Positions 11,526-21,074 of a DNA stretch of 64,000 nt are shown here, in pieces (positions within the stretch are counted from its first letter, which is position 1; each line of letters starts with the position of its first letter). The stretch lies in assembly GCA_001683735.1 (NCBI GenBank), contig LUGG01000011.1, positions 1,550,001 through 1,614,000 on the forward strand. Reading direction: 5' to 3'. The notes under the pieces were generated by a model, which saw only the letters and a program-made list of their open reading frames with translations, had not been told where the DNA came from and ran no database searches. The DNA comes from Grifola frondosa. Taxonomy: Eukaryota; Basidiomycota; Agaricomycetes; Polyporales; Grifolaceae. The translations under genes and the position numbers were made by a program.

Positions 11526-11530
11526 GTCAA

Positions 11531-12335
11531 TACCACGGCGGGCATTCCCGATTATTACGGAGAGAGAAATGCATGATATATGCTCGAGTACTCTTACCTA
11601 ACTTGAGCTTATTAGGGACATATCAACTGGCTGGATTTGATACTTATCCGGACCATTTCCCATGCATTTCCCAAGGTACAATAGCATAACATTGATAGCT
11701 TGATATATTCAACCAAAAGTCGATCTGTCCCGGCGCTTTCCAATCCCGTTATATGCATAAGAAAGCCTACCTGTCACGCGCATTTGAGGGATATTTCAAA
11801 GTCCGCAATATTTACCACAAATGAACATATTTCGCCATGTGTATTTTATGCTGTCCGAGTTCTGGATAGTAAGGCTATCTCGGCGGTGAAATTGCACATG
11901 TTTGGCTTGGAGGTAAGGGCCGCGGGATTGGTTATGCTGAATTGTAGCCAGAGCCACGATGGCTATGGTCCATGGAATGGCTTCTCAATTTCCTCGAAGA
12001 GTACGCTATGCACAGTAGTGTTGCCGCCGCTTCGGCTAGCAGCTGGCAGCAGTCGAAGCCGAGCCGCCCATCGACTTGCTGAAAGTCGGCTTCCGGCGAG
12101 CCGACTTTCGGCTTATGTCAGCCAAGTAGCGACTTGGCGCTCACATGAGCGCCCTGTTTTCGTCGAGCTCACTTCCCGCCGCTGCTGCCTCCTCCACATC
12201 ACGCGCCGCGCCGTCCTCATCCCCTCTTCACCAGCCTCCGCGCTCGTCTTCAGCGTCAGCACCATCAACCTCCTCGCCTGTGCACTCGCCAAGTCCTACG
12301 GCGCGTCCCGCGTCGTCGCAATCAACATCAACCAG
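11531..12335 (+). repeat. Inverted duplication, left arm part 2
   Basis: Reverse complement of about 16105-16917 with only scattered single-base differences, for example one C/T change in the hairpin at 12085 and one-base indels near 11933 and 12228. It joins directly to part 1 of the arm once the two insertions at 5302-6199 and 6220-11530 are removed. Beyond 12335 the two sides are homologous but clearly diverged. Confidence 0.9.
12040..12160. repeat. Hairpin-rich GC segment with AGTCGGCT repeats
   Basis: Contains nested inverted repeats: AAAGTCGGCT...AGCCGACTTT and AGTAGCGACTTGGCGCTCA with TGAGCG. It interrupts the dehydrogenase homology just before the Rossmann fold. The same block is present in inverted orientation at 16300-16420. 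It could be a small palindromic insertion present before the inverted duplication. Confidence 0.5.
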
Positions 12336-12998
12336 AGTCGACTTTGCGCATGCGCAGGGCTTCCCCGAGCAAGTCTACTACCTGGAAAACAAGCGGAAAT
12401 GACGGCCGGACAGTTCTTACAAGGGGCAGAGATGACACTGTTAAAGGTACGTCATCGAAATCATTCCGATATACTAAATGGGCTGTGTAGTGTGGGATAT
12501 ATGTGCATTCAAAAAGCCTCTCGCCCGACACAATCTGAATTCATGGCGGACAAGGCGAAGGCGACCCACGACGAGCTGCGCTGCGCCAAGGAGACCATCG
12601 GCGCCGTGCTCGGCGAGTTCGTTCGGGACGGGTTCGATGTCGTATCCGAGTGCACCGGCGCGGAGCCATACATTCAGATGTCCATACGCGTGAGTCCGCC
12701 CTGCGCGTCCGAGTCCTAGTGTTGCTGATCTGAGATGATGACGCAGGCTGTTGTGACGGGTGGGAAGTTGATGCTCGCGGGCATGGAATTGAGGAATGTG
12801 GTGCTCCCTGTCTGCCGCGGCGACGCGCGAGGTGGCCATCCACGTCGTTCCGCTACGCGTACATGTACCCGCGCTCGTGCTGCTCGCCTCAGGGAAGCTC
12901 CTGAACACCGAGAAGATCAACATGCACCGCTTCGCGCTGCAGGACACTGCGCGCACGTTCGAACTCTTCTCCAAAGCTATGGCGACGACGGGAATATA
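12180..12998 (+). pseudogene. Sorbitol/xylitol dehydrogenase-type MDR, C-terminal half (copy 1)
   Basis: Zinc-dependent polyol dehydrogenase family (medium-chain reductases). Visible are the coenzyme-binding segment INLLACALAKSYGASRVVAI (about 12265-12325), FDVVSECTGAEPYIQMSI (about 12630-12690), a GTGAG...GCAG intron, then VVTGGKLMLAGMELRNVVLP, a frameshift, SAAATREVAIHV, the LLASGKLLNTEKINMHRF segment and FALQDTARTFELFSKAM. The zinc-binding N-terminal domain and the glycine-rich start of the Rossmann fold are degraded (FSVSTINLL where a GAGPIGL-like turn is expected). The inverted homologue is at 15560-16300. Broken by frameshifts. Confidence 0.8.
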
Positions 12999-13244
12999 AC
13001 CCCTGCTGGCGAGGCGGACAACCCACGCCCCATTCCAAGCTCGGAACTCATGCACTCCTTCCCCCCGTCACGCCCCGCCCCACCCCAACTAGCCCTCGCC
13101 TCGCGCGCACCTTCCCACACTCCCCAGTCCCCATATTCCTCGCCCGCGCCAACCCCTCGCAACGCTATGCGCATGCAAGAGCGTCACAAACTCGCCCAAG
13201 CTCCTCCCGCTCTCTGTCGAGATCGCCATAATGCTGACACAGGA

Positions 13245-13605
13245 TGTTGACATGGCGAACGCACAGCCCGGACCGAGGCAGTACTCAAGCACACCGAGTT
13301 TCGCGATGTCGCCAGGGACGCTATCCACAGGATTGGCCCTGAGCTTAGGGACATCCCACGCAGTATATTCGAGTCACTTGGAGTCGAGTGAGTTGCAATG
13401 TTTTGTTTTCCTGATTTACATTCCTAACTTGGCTCTCTCGCAGTCTGTTTCAGGTCCTCGCAGGCGTTACAGCCACCCCTCTTGTGAACTCCGTCCCAAA
13501 AGAGTTCACAATTGTCATGAACAATATCTCCTCCGATATGCCTACCCGTGTACTAGCCATCTATGCTCCCCCCATGCCCGCGCCTGTCCATCCCGACACG
13601 GAGTG
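13245..13605 (+). pseudogene. Unrecognised two-exon fragment
   Basis: A frame reading TEAVLKHTEFRDVARDAIHR and IGPELRDIPRSIFESLGV leads to a good intron (GTGAGTTGC...CTCGCAG). After splicing it reads DLFQVLAGVTATPLVNSVPK then EFTIVMNNISSDMPTRVLAI and YAPPMPAPVHPD before a stop at about 13605. Codon-like structure and a clean intron suggest a captured gene fragment, but I do not recognise the family. It follows the dehydrogenase remnant and precedes the GC-rich repeats. Confidence 0.4.
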
Positions 13606-14045
13606 ATGCCGCATGACGTTGGACATCCTCGTCGTGCTGCACAGTGTGCTGCCCCCGCCCATCCCTATGATGGCCCACTCCCTGTATCCATCACCCGCAC
13701 TGACCCTGCGCCTGCTGGCCCCATGCATAGCTCGCACGAATCGTCGATGGACACGCGGACGCGTCGACGGATGGCCTCGACGAGGCGAGACATCACTCAA
13801 TGCCGCAGCTCGCGCTGCGGCATGCAGGGCGGCACACGTGGGGAGTCATCGTGAAGTGATGTGCGGACACCGGTGAGTGTGCATCTATGCCGCACCCGTG
13901 CTGCCCCCTATGTTTGCGGACCCCGTACTAGCGCACGCGACTCATGCATGCAACATGCACGCCAACACGCTGACAGACGACCCCGACAAGTCGTGGTGCC
14001 ACCACTCGATGCCACACAATGCCCTACACTGCGGGTGATCGCGAA
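13600..14045. repeat. GC-rich degenerate minisatellite-like region (copy 1)
   Basis: Irregular repeats of a CGCCCAC...CCTGCGCCTG...CACGACTCATCGATGGACAC theme. Related sequence lies inverted at 15095-15560 and more distantly at 26075-26240. The long frames here are driven by base composition, not by a recognisable protein. Confidence 0.6.
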
Positions 14046-14112
14046 GTGACGCGCGGACACTGACCAATATATTTGATACTGTTGACTAGAATGGTAGTAA
14101 GTAAGAAAAACC

Positions 14113-14709
14113 GGGCCTGGTAAAAGTGCCGTGGTCAACGCGGACTGACGCGGTTAGCGCTAAGGGCGTCTATTTGGCTATGCGGACTGACACGACGAGC
14201 AAGTATCTATTATATTCTATGAAATAAGATTACACTACACGGTATCTCGTAGATTCATATGTATCTTATCTGTCTAGAAGAGCATTTGCAAATTATGGCA
14301 TGCCAGTGTAAATTGCATAATTTAGTGACGAAGATCATAAATACACTATACAAAACTAGAAGCTTACATGCTGTAGAGAACCAATATGAAGCCACTGCAC
14401 TGACGCAGTATCACCGTGGTGGCCGTGCACCGACGTGCACCGACGTGACATTAATGCGGCCATCCTGGGATCGACGCGGCAGTGACGCGAGACTAACGCG
14501 ATCAACGCGGCAGCGACGCGCGACTGACGCGATCGACGCGGCGTCGACGCGACACTGACGCGACAGTGACAACAGTAGTTATAAATTAATAAACATGCTT
14601 CGCGTTAGTTCGCGTCAGTGCGCGCGCTTATGGCCCGCATCAGTCTGGCGCCCGCGTCCGCGTCGGGTCCCCGTCAGTCCACGTTGACCACGGCACTTTT
14701 ACCAGGCCC
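14113..14709. mobile_element. 597-bp MITE-like element with GGGCCTGGTAAAAG termini
   Basis: The left end GGGCCTGGTAAAAGTGCCGT and following GGTCAACGCGGACTGACG are mirrored at the right end with one or two mismatches over about 37 bp. The interior has an AT-rich half and a half made of ACGCG-containing units (14440-14570). No open frame or transposase was seen. No convincing target duplication was found. Confidence 0.75.
14440..14575 (+). repeat. Short tandem ACGCG-type units
   Basis: Repeated GACGCG(A/G) units roughly every 9-12 bases (GACGCGGCAGTGACGCGAGA and similar). They are unlike the AT-rich flanks and lie wholly inside the MITE-like element. Confidence 0.75.
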
Positions 14710-15094
14710 CACTGATGGACATCACGCAGGTGCGCGGACGCGGGCGCGGGGCTGTCAGATCGATGCATTGAATGTGCGCACGCGAACATGGCAGCAGCAC
14801 ATTGCGTGTGTGGTAGGATAGAGGAGGCGATGGGCAGTGCAGAGGACGTCGAGTGGGATAGCTACAGTAGATAGCGTTACAATAATAGTGTTTGGTTACA
14901 ATATATTTGATACTGTTGACTAGAATGGTAGTAAGTAAGAAAAACCGACTTAGTCGACTATATGCCGCAACTAAGCCGTAGCGACTCGCGGAGCCGAGTC
15001 GCGCCGATCTCCAAAAAAGTCGCGACTACCGTAGCCGAGTCGAACCCGCGGCAACGCTAATTCTCTTTTCACTTTTTCAGAGTTCCCCATGTCT

Positions 15095-15560
15095 TTTATG
15101 CAAGTGGGACTTCATGTAACATTCTTGGAGTGGCGCTATGCCTCGTCGGGGTCGTCCATCAGTGCATCTGCATGTATGTCTATTGATGAGTCCCACGGGC
15201 AGGGCACGCAGGCGCAGGCGCAGGGTGGGCGTGGGGAGTGGGCGATCACAGGGGCGGGCGGGCATGGTGGGAGATGTGCGTGTGCGTGTCCGTCGATGAG
15301 TCGTGCAGGCTGTGCACTGGGTACGCAGGCACAGGCTCAGTGTGGGCGAAGAATACGGAGAGTGGGCGATCATAGGGATGGGCGGGCACAGTACGCTGGG
15401 CCCTGAATGCGGGAACGCGGTGTGGGGGAGGGGTGTACACAGCGAGGGCTGGTCGGGACGACAGGGCATGGCGAGGGTGGAGGAGTGCATGAGCTCTGCG
15501 GGGGCAGCCTGGGACAGGCATGGGTCGTCCGCCTCGTCATCAGGGAGCATGTTCCTGTCG
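15095..15560. repeat. GC-rich degenerate minisatellite-like region (copy 2, inverted)
   Basis: Inverted relative of 13600-14045, lying directly downstream of the minus-strand dehydrogenase remnant, as copy 1 does on the plus strand. The pair of dehydrogenase remnant plus GC-rich tail is therefore part of the inverted structure, though more diverged than the arms. Confidence 0.55.
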
Positions 15561-16300
15561 TCATCGTGACCCTTAGTGAGGAGTTCGAAGCATGCACCCA
15601 GGATCCTGCAGTGCAAAGCGGTGCGTGATGATGTTCTCGATGTTCGAGAGCTTCCCCTCAGCGAGCAGCGCGAGCGCGGTGGGGTACGTGTGCGTGTAAC
15701 GGAACGAGCCGTGGACGTCCACCTTGCGCGTCGCTGCGGTAGACAGCGTGAGCAAAGCAGTGCATGATGATGTTCTCGATGTTCGAGAGCTTCCCCTCAG
15801 CAAGCAGTGCGAGCACGGTGGGGTACGTGTGCATGTAACGGAATGAGCCGTGGACGTCCACCTCGCGCGTCGCTGCGGTGGACAGCGGGAGCATCACCTT
15901 CCTGCTCGTCACAGCGGCCTATGTGATCAGCGATACAGGGACTCGGACACGCAGGGGGGACTCACGTAGATGGATGTCTGGATGCACGGCTCCACGCCGG
16001 TGCACTTGAACATGACATCGAACCCATCCGGCATGGCCACCTCGCTCAGCACGGCGCGGATAGTCTCCTTGGCGGGGTGCAGCTACATGCGCAGAAAGTC
16101 AAGCCCGCATCTGGTTGATGTTGATCGCAACGACGCGGGACGCGCCGTAGGACTTGGCGAGTGCACAGGCGAGGAGGTTGATGGTGCTGACGCTGAAGAC
16201 GAGCGCGGAGGCTGGTGAAGAGGGATGAGGACGGCGCGGCGCGTGATGTGGAGGAGGCAGCAGCGGCGGGAAGTGAGCTCGACGAAAACAGGGCGCTCAT
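15560..16300 (-). pseudogene. Sorbitol/xylitol dehydrogenase-type MDR, C-terminal half (copy 2)
   Basis: Minus-strand homologue of 12180-12998: INLLACALAKSYGASRVVAI (about 16120-16190), FDVMFKCTGVEPCIQTSIY (about 15965-16020), an intron ending in CATAG, then AAVTSRKVMLPLSTAATREV and DVHGSFRYMHTYPTVLALLA. The exon encoding the substrate-side segment is partly duplicated in tandem (15613-15890), so ATREVDVHGSFRY occurs twice. The core MLxGMGSRNV turn is deleted. Not functional. Confidence 0.8.
15613..15890 (-). repeat. 139-bp tandem duplication inside the dehydrogenase exon
   Basis: GCAAAGC(A)GTGC(G/A)TGATGATG recurs at 15613 and 15752, followed by the same ~120 bp (ATGTTCTCGATGTTCGAGAG and GTGGACGTCCACCT blocks). 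Differences are scattered C/T or G/A transitions. Confidence 0.88.
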
Positions 16301-18248
16301 GTGAGCGCCAAGTCGCTACTTGGCTGACATAAGCCGAAAGTCGGCTCGCCGGAAGCCAACTTTCAGCAAGTCGATGGGCGGCTCGGCTTCGACTGCTGCC
16401 AGCTGCTAGCCGAAGCGGCGGCAACACTACTGTGCATAGCGTACTCTTCGAGGAAATTGAGAAGCCATTCCATGGACCATAGCCATCGTGGCTCTGGCTA
16501 CAATTCAGCATAACCAATCCCGCCGGCCCTTACCTCCAAGCCAAACATGTGCAATTTCACCGCCGAGATAGCCTTACTATCCAGAACTCGGACAGCATAA
16601 AATACACATGGCGAAATATGTTCATTTGTGGTAAATATTGCGGACTTTGAAATATCCCTCAAATGCGCGTGACAGGTAGGCTTTCTTATGCATATAACGG
16701 GATTGGAAAGCGCCGGGACAGATCGACTTTTGGTTGAATATATCAAGCTATCAATGTTATGCTATTGTACCTTGGGAAATGCATGGGAAATGGTCCGGAT
16801 AAGTATCAAATCCAGCCAGTTGATATGTCCCTAATAAGCTCAAGTTAGGTAAGAGTACTCGAGCATATATCATGCATTTCTCTCTCCGTAATAATCGGGA
16901 ATGCCCGCCGTGTACGCTGTGTGTAGCAAATTTCCGCCTGATCGGATACCGAAATTGATACTTATTTGGTGGTGTTTGTCTGGTGGATGATCGGCCGTAT
17001 AGTACCAACATGGCATGCCCGTGCCGTCGACTTCAGCACTAAGTAATATGACACCGCACATAACCGGTAACCCATGTGGCCTCAGGCTGTCCAACTCCCC
17101 GCCTAAAAGCCATGCATCAGCGCTGTTGCCTTAGGAGTTAGGAGGCTACTTCTGCCAACTTCCGGCTGCTATGCAGCCTAGATCAGAAGGTCGTCGTGCC
17201 ATTTGCATGCAGCCAATGCTTCTTCGTTGGTCCATTCTCATGCCATTACTGCGCTTCACACCGGAACTGAGTTAGTCACCGAAGCACTTCGACTGCCGTT
17301 CAACAAAATGGTCAATTCTGGATTTCGGTCAGCATTCAGATAATATCTATCAATCATCCATCTTTTTGTCTCACGGGACTCTCCTAAACGTGCCGCAGAT
17401 GCCATTGGTGTATTCAGGCAACTCCCCGCCTCTCTACTCCATCTCCATTTCCACTTCTGCTTTGCCATGCCATCTCACGCAAATATGCAAGCGCAAGTCG
17501 CTGAGAATAAATCACGCAGCTTTGCCTTCTGTGTTGGAAACTCAGTTTCACAATCGTTCTAGCATAGTCACATGACCCCGTGTAGTACTTGAGCCAGTCG
17601 GACAATGCTGCGCACCTAATACTAGGTGAGATGGATGCGGGTTTATGCATTTTTGTGGCTCGACTGTATGGAATTGAGAAAGAAATTGGTCAGGATTGAT
17701 GGTAACCTATAGTGTTGCTCAGACAGGTGCTGTTCGTCTTGGTCCTAGGACCGGGGTATTGCAGGCTGGTTCCACGGTTTCATCTCGCTGTTCTCACAAC
17801 GGGCCTACTTACTTCCGGGCTAAAGAGCGCGTGCAAGAAGTTCAAATGTTCCAGTGGAACGGTTGAACTGATTCGGTAATGTCACACCTTGAGCCTTGAC
17901 AGTAGCGGCAACAAATTTTTGATGTCATTACATTACATTATTATATACCTGGAGAATATCCTAGATCATCGATGGTCCCTTTGCAGTGCCTTATGGCTAT
18001 CTCTTCGATAGGAACGGTAGGTAGAGATGACCGTTTATTGGTCTATCCAGTGGATCTGTTAGATAAGGTGCGCGCCATGAGTTTAAAGTTCGTGCCATTT
18101 GCATGCAGCCAATGCTCCTTCGTTGCACAGCTCCTGTCCATTCTCATGCCATTACTGCGCTTCACACCGGAACTGAGTTAGTCACCGTAGCACTTCGACT
18201 GCCGTTCAACAAAATGGTCAATTCTGTATTTCGGTCAGCATTCAGATA
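16105..18248 (-). repeat. Inverted duplication, right arm (uninterrupted)
   Basis: Reverse complement of 3988-5301, then 6195-6217, then 11531-12335, contiguous here. It preserves empty sites for both the LINE (near 16931) and the TA-flanked element (near 16910). It contains a second copy of the UbiA remnant (17414-17650) and of the 160-bp direct repeats. Confidence 0.92.
17414..17650 (-). pseudogene. UbiA-family gene remnant, inverted copy
   Basis: Identical on the minus strand to 4586-4822: initiator ATG, ALSDWL, then the deletion junction into 3'-flank sequence. It shows that the internal deletion was fixed before the inverted duplication. Confidence 0.7.
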
Positions 18249-18669
18249 ACACCGGCGCATTTTGCCATGATACGCCGATTGCGCGCTTAAAGCAGAGCCT
18301 CTTGCCTACCACATTCGTTTGCTATAGATATTGTGCGAGAGTTTTGCGATAAGCCAGCAATCGGCCTCAGCTCAATTAAACTGCTTTATTATTTCTTCTC
18401 AGACTGAATATGCTCTCGAGCTCCTTGGAGTGTTTTCTTCGTTGAAAAACAAGAAGTACCTATTGTGAAGGTAATCCGGGCATATTTGACATACTTATGC
18501 TGCACGTTTGAAAAAGTACATTAACTCAAGTTCTAAGCATTATGGACATCGTCGATGAGTTTTCAGGGATTTTTTACACTGAAAATAGGCATGATACGGG
18601 CATTGGCCAACCACAACTGTATGATCATTCAGCTTGAAATCAAACGTTTTGGCAAAAGATAAGCTCACG
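18249..18669. other. Spacer without recognised feature
   Basis: AT-rich sequence between the inverted arm and the 3' end of the minus-strand UbiA gene. I see no coding exon or repeat in it. Confidence 0.5.
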
Positions 18670-19602
18670 TTTAGAGCAAATATGAGAACCTATCTGCTTC
18701 TGGCGAGTGCAGAAAATAGAATCTCCCGCCAATAAACATTCCACTCCCAAGCAGGATGACTGACTGCATCCACGATCTACTCCATCGGACACATAATCCG
18801 AGAGACCACATCGACAAACTGAGGGGCATGGAGAGACGGCCAGCCAGAGGCATGACAATCGGGATCGTCCTCCGTTTCTCCTCGCGATCTCCAAGCTCGT
18901 CTCGAAAATCCTGTGCGTGGATGGTCGTCAAAACAATGCCGATGCTGAGGTAGTGTGCTGTGAGGACGGCGGGGGAAACTCGACAATGCCATCTGATGCA
19001 GCACATAAGTCCGTTGTAATGCACGAGGTAACACTTCATGATACCTGTACGAATGATAGCCGTCGCGCCTGCATCGAAGACCGCATATCCGACTGCGTTC
19101 AAAGCATTGCGAGTGAACCAATGGGAGTCGAGTTTGAGTTCATTATGTAGTATGACCCCAATCATGAATATAAATCCAGCAGACGCCACCCCGTAGGCAA
19201 TCGAGATCGCGAGACAGACTGCGAGGAGCAGCCAACGAAGAGCGAAGGCATAAGAGCCAGATATCCGTCTGGAAGGTAGAGGACGCCACGGTTTATTTTT
19301 CTTGTCTTCATCCAATGAAAGACTCTGATTAGAGATGCAAAATTGCAAGAGATGTAACCAAGTCCAGATAAATCCACGTAAAATAGAAACACAGGAGAGC
19401 ATTGGTGCGGAGACGCAAGCGAAAAGCATCTAAAAACTCGCTCAAATTCCGCTTCTGAAAATTGAACAGGAGTACTTACAACTGGGAGTAATATAGTCTT
19501 CAAGTCCGATTTCGTGAACAGAAACAATGTGTATACATGGTGGAGCACACTATGCAGGAGAGAATTCATGGAGAGATTGCACCTGACTCGCCGACGGAAC
19601 AA
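18670..19602 (-). pseudogene. UbiA-family prenyltransferase or terpene-cyclase-like protein
   Basis: Multi-span membrane enzyme of the UbiA superfamily, which acts on prenyl diphosphates. Exon 1 is MNSLLHSVLHHVYTLFLFTK and on, then an intron (GTAAGTACTCC...TTTTTAG). The first Asp-rich motif lies in NQSLSLDEDKKNKPWRPLP (about 19300) and the second in DFRDELGDREEKRRTIPI (about 18870). Helices such as LRWLLLAVCLAISIAYGVAS are clear. A C run after the second intron (near 18970) is one base short, shifting the frame; the 3' end also loses a base at YLL and lacks the last exon seen at 51290-51344. It is either a recent pseudogene or two sequence errors. This copy is clearly more diverged than those at 50314 and 55957. 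Confidence 0.8.
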
Positions 19603-20414
19603 GAAGATCTCGAAATGCGGGCCTTTATAACAACTTCCAGTGAGGCAGCGAGATCAGCAATCATTGAGTTACATGCCAAACCACAAGTACAATGGGAAAG
19701 GCGTTGAAAATATTTTTCGTCTCGTCTAACGTATGCGCCCTGGGCCAGTTAACTTAAACGGATGGTGATTCAATGATTCCGAGTAAACACAGTGATATTG
19801 TTGTAATCAAGGCTAATGTAAGTGACTGATTGAAAAACGTGTGCCGTACATTCACTAGAGATGGGAAAGGGTAGGCTGATTCAGCATACGCCTTCACATA
19901 TGCCATCGATTCCTTACTGTGACAATGACGAGCAGATATGCAATACGTGCCAATGTTGTAGTGCTACTCAAAAAAAATATGTGCCAATGTAGGTCGCATA
20001 GCCTTCTCCGTGCTGGCTGATTGGCTCATATCCCTGAATATTTTATTGTAGCATATTCTATCCAATTAGCATCTGCAGCATCACCATTTATTTCCGGCGC
20101 ATGGATATGCGGAGCCCGCAAATGGCCTGTCGTCTCTGGGGAAAGGTGAATTCCAGAACTACGTCTGATGTTCACTGTGAACTTGTGCATCTTCTTGTTT
20201 CCGCCGGTGACAGTCCTTCCCGGAAGTGCTGCGTGCTACGTGATGCGCATGAAGTTAACTTCCCATATGCAATTTGTCGTGCGGAGTCAATGCCGTTCGA
20301 GCTTGGTATCCTCGCCTCTGCGAGCGCTGTAGTGGAGAACTTCTCATATCAAGCGTATGCCAATGATACTGCCGAGTTCGCTACTGCCAGTGGTCAGAAT
20401 GGGCATAAGGCCTA
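19603..20414. other. Spacer without recognised feature
   Basis: Intergenic sequence upstream of the minus-strand UbiA gene and of the GMC remnant. It probably contains the UbiA promoter. I see no repeat termini and no gene. Confidence 0.5.
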
Positions 20415-20650
20415 GCCAGAATATGTATGACCACATCGTTATCGAAGGCGGCGAGAACCTATCTGCACTCTTCTGTTTGCATTGTTCGTTTGTCCCAGAC
20501 TCACCTGCGAGTTCTCAGAATCAGAAGTTTCTTGATGACCGTTCCGTCTACCAGTCTAGTGGGAAGCTTCTCGGTGGTTGCGGGTGGATAAATGTGCGAA
20601 GAACCACCCGTTACTCCTATTCATTTGATATATCTGCACTGGAGGGTCCA
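20415..20650 (+). pseudogene. GMC oxidoreductase remnant
   Basis: YDHIVIEGG (about 20425) matches the FAD-binding start of GMC enzymes, and SSGKLLGGCGWINV (about 20550-20595) matches signature 1 ([13 protein letters not shown] in the intact gene). The intervening ~70 codons are largely deleted and nothing recognisable follows. It converges with the minus-strand P450 at 21075-23195, the same arrangement as the intact GMC and P450 remnant at 6560-10300, but inverted. Confidence 0.7.
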
Positions 20651-21074
20651 TGTTGCTGGCACAACTGTTCTGACAGATGTTGATGATGTCCCCAAATTTG
20701 ATACTTGTATTATGCAAGCTGCGGATGTGTGGGGATACGACACAGTGATACGCCGAGTCCACATATAAACTCGGCCCGAGTCCTGACCAGGCTCAACACG
20801 AATTTTGACACTGCACGACCAAATCATCAATTTCAGCATGTAATATCGGTTTGCAGGCTGTCGGGAGATACTCAGCGCTCGAGTGTCAGAATATCTCACA
20901 GATTCTTAGAGTGGAGCTTAAATTTGTTTTCAGAGCGGTCACGGCATGATCTTGATCATGTTCACATAATTGCAATTCAGCATTATCGCCGCCCCAGATA
21001 TCCATCACACACCATTTCTGAGAGTGCTTCGTGTACACAAAAGAAGAAACTGATGAAGGAGTGAACCTGAGCTA

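Larger units (their letters stand above)
6220..11530. mobile_element. 5.3-kb TA-flanked element with 39-bp inverted termini, carrying P450 and GMC genes
   Basis: The left end TTGACAGTAACATATCATTA continues to ...ACAACTGATCTC; the right end is its inverted copy with a single mismatch over 39 bp. TA dinucleotides abut both ends (6218-6219, 11531-11532). The right arm of the inverted duplication contains the corresponding empty site with a single TA (CACACAGCGTACACGG on its reverse strand near 16910). TA target duplication and short TIRs are mariner/Tc1-like, but no transposase is seen inside. Contents are a P450 remnant (plus) and an apparently intact GMC oxidoreductase (minus), in convergent orientation. 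About 430 bp inside the right end is homologous to 37965-38400 and 57895-58330. Confidence 0.7.
14066..14946 (+). repeat. 47-bp direct repeats (14066-14112 and 14900-14946)
   Basis: Both copies read AATATATTTGATACTGTTGA, continue CTAGAATGGTAGTAAGTAAG and end AAAAACC, without a mismatch. They bracket the TIR element at 14113-14709 and its right flank, 834 bp apart. They are too long for an ordinary target duplication and may be terminal direct repeats of a larger element or a tandem duplication. Confidence 0.85.

Noticed and set aside
11700..12719. Long 339-codon plus-strand frame
   Set aside because: Its first half is chance open sequence; only the second half shows dehydrogenase similarity, in pieces, so it is not one gene product.
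12977..13900. Many overlapping Pro/Arg-rich frames
   Set aside because: They arise from GC-rich degenerate repeats in all frames; none matches a known domain except the two-exon fragment listed.
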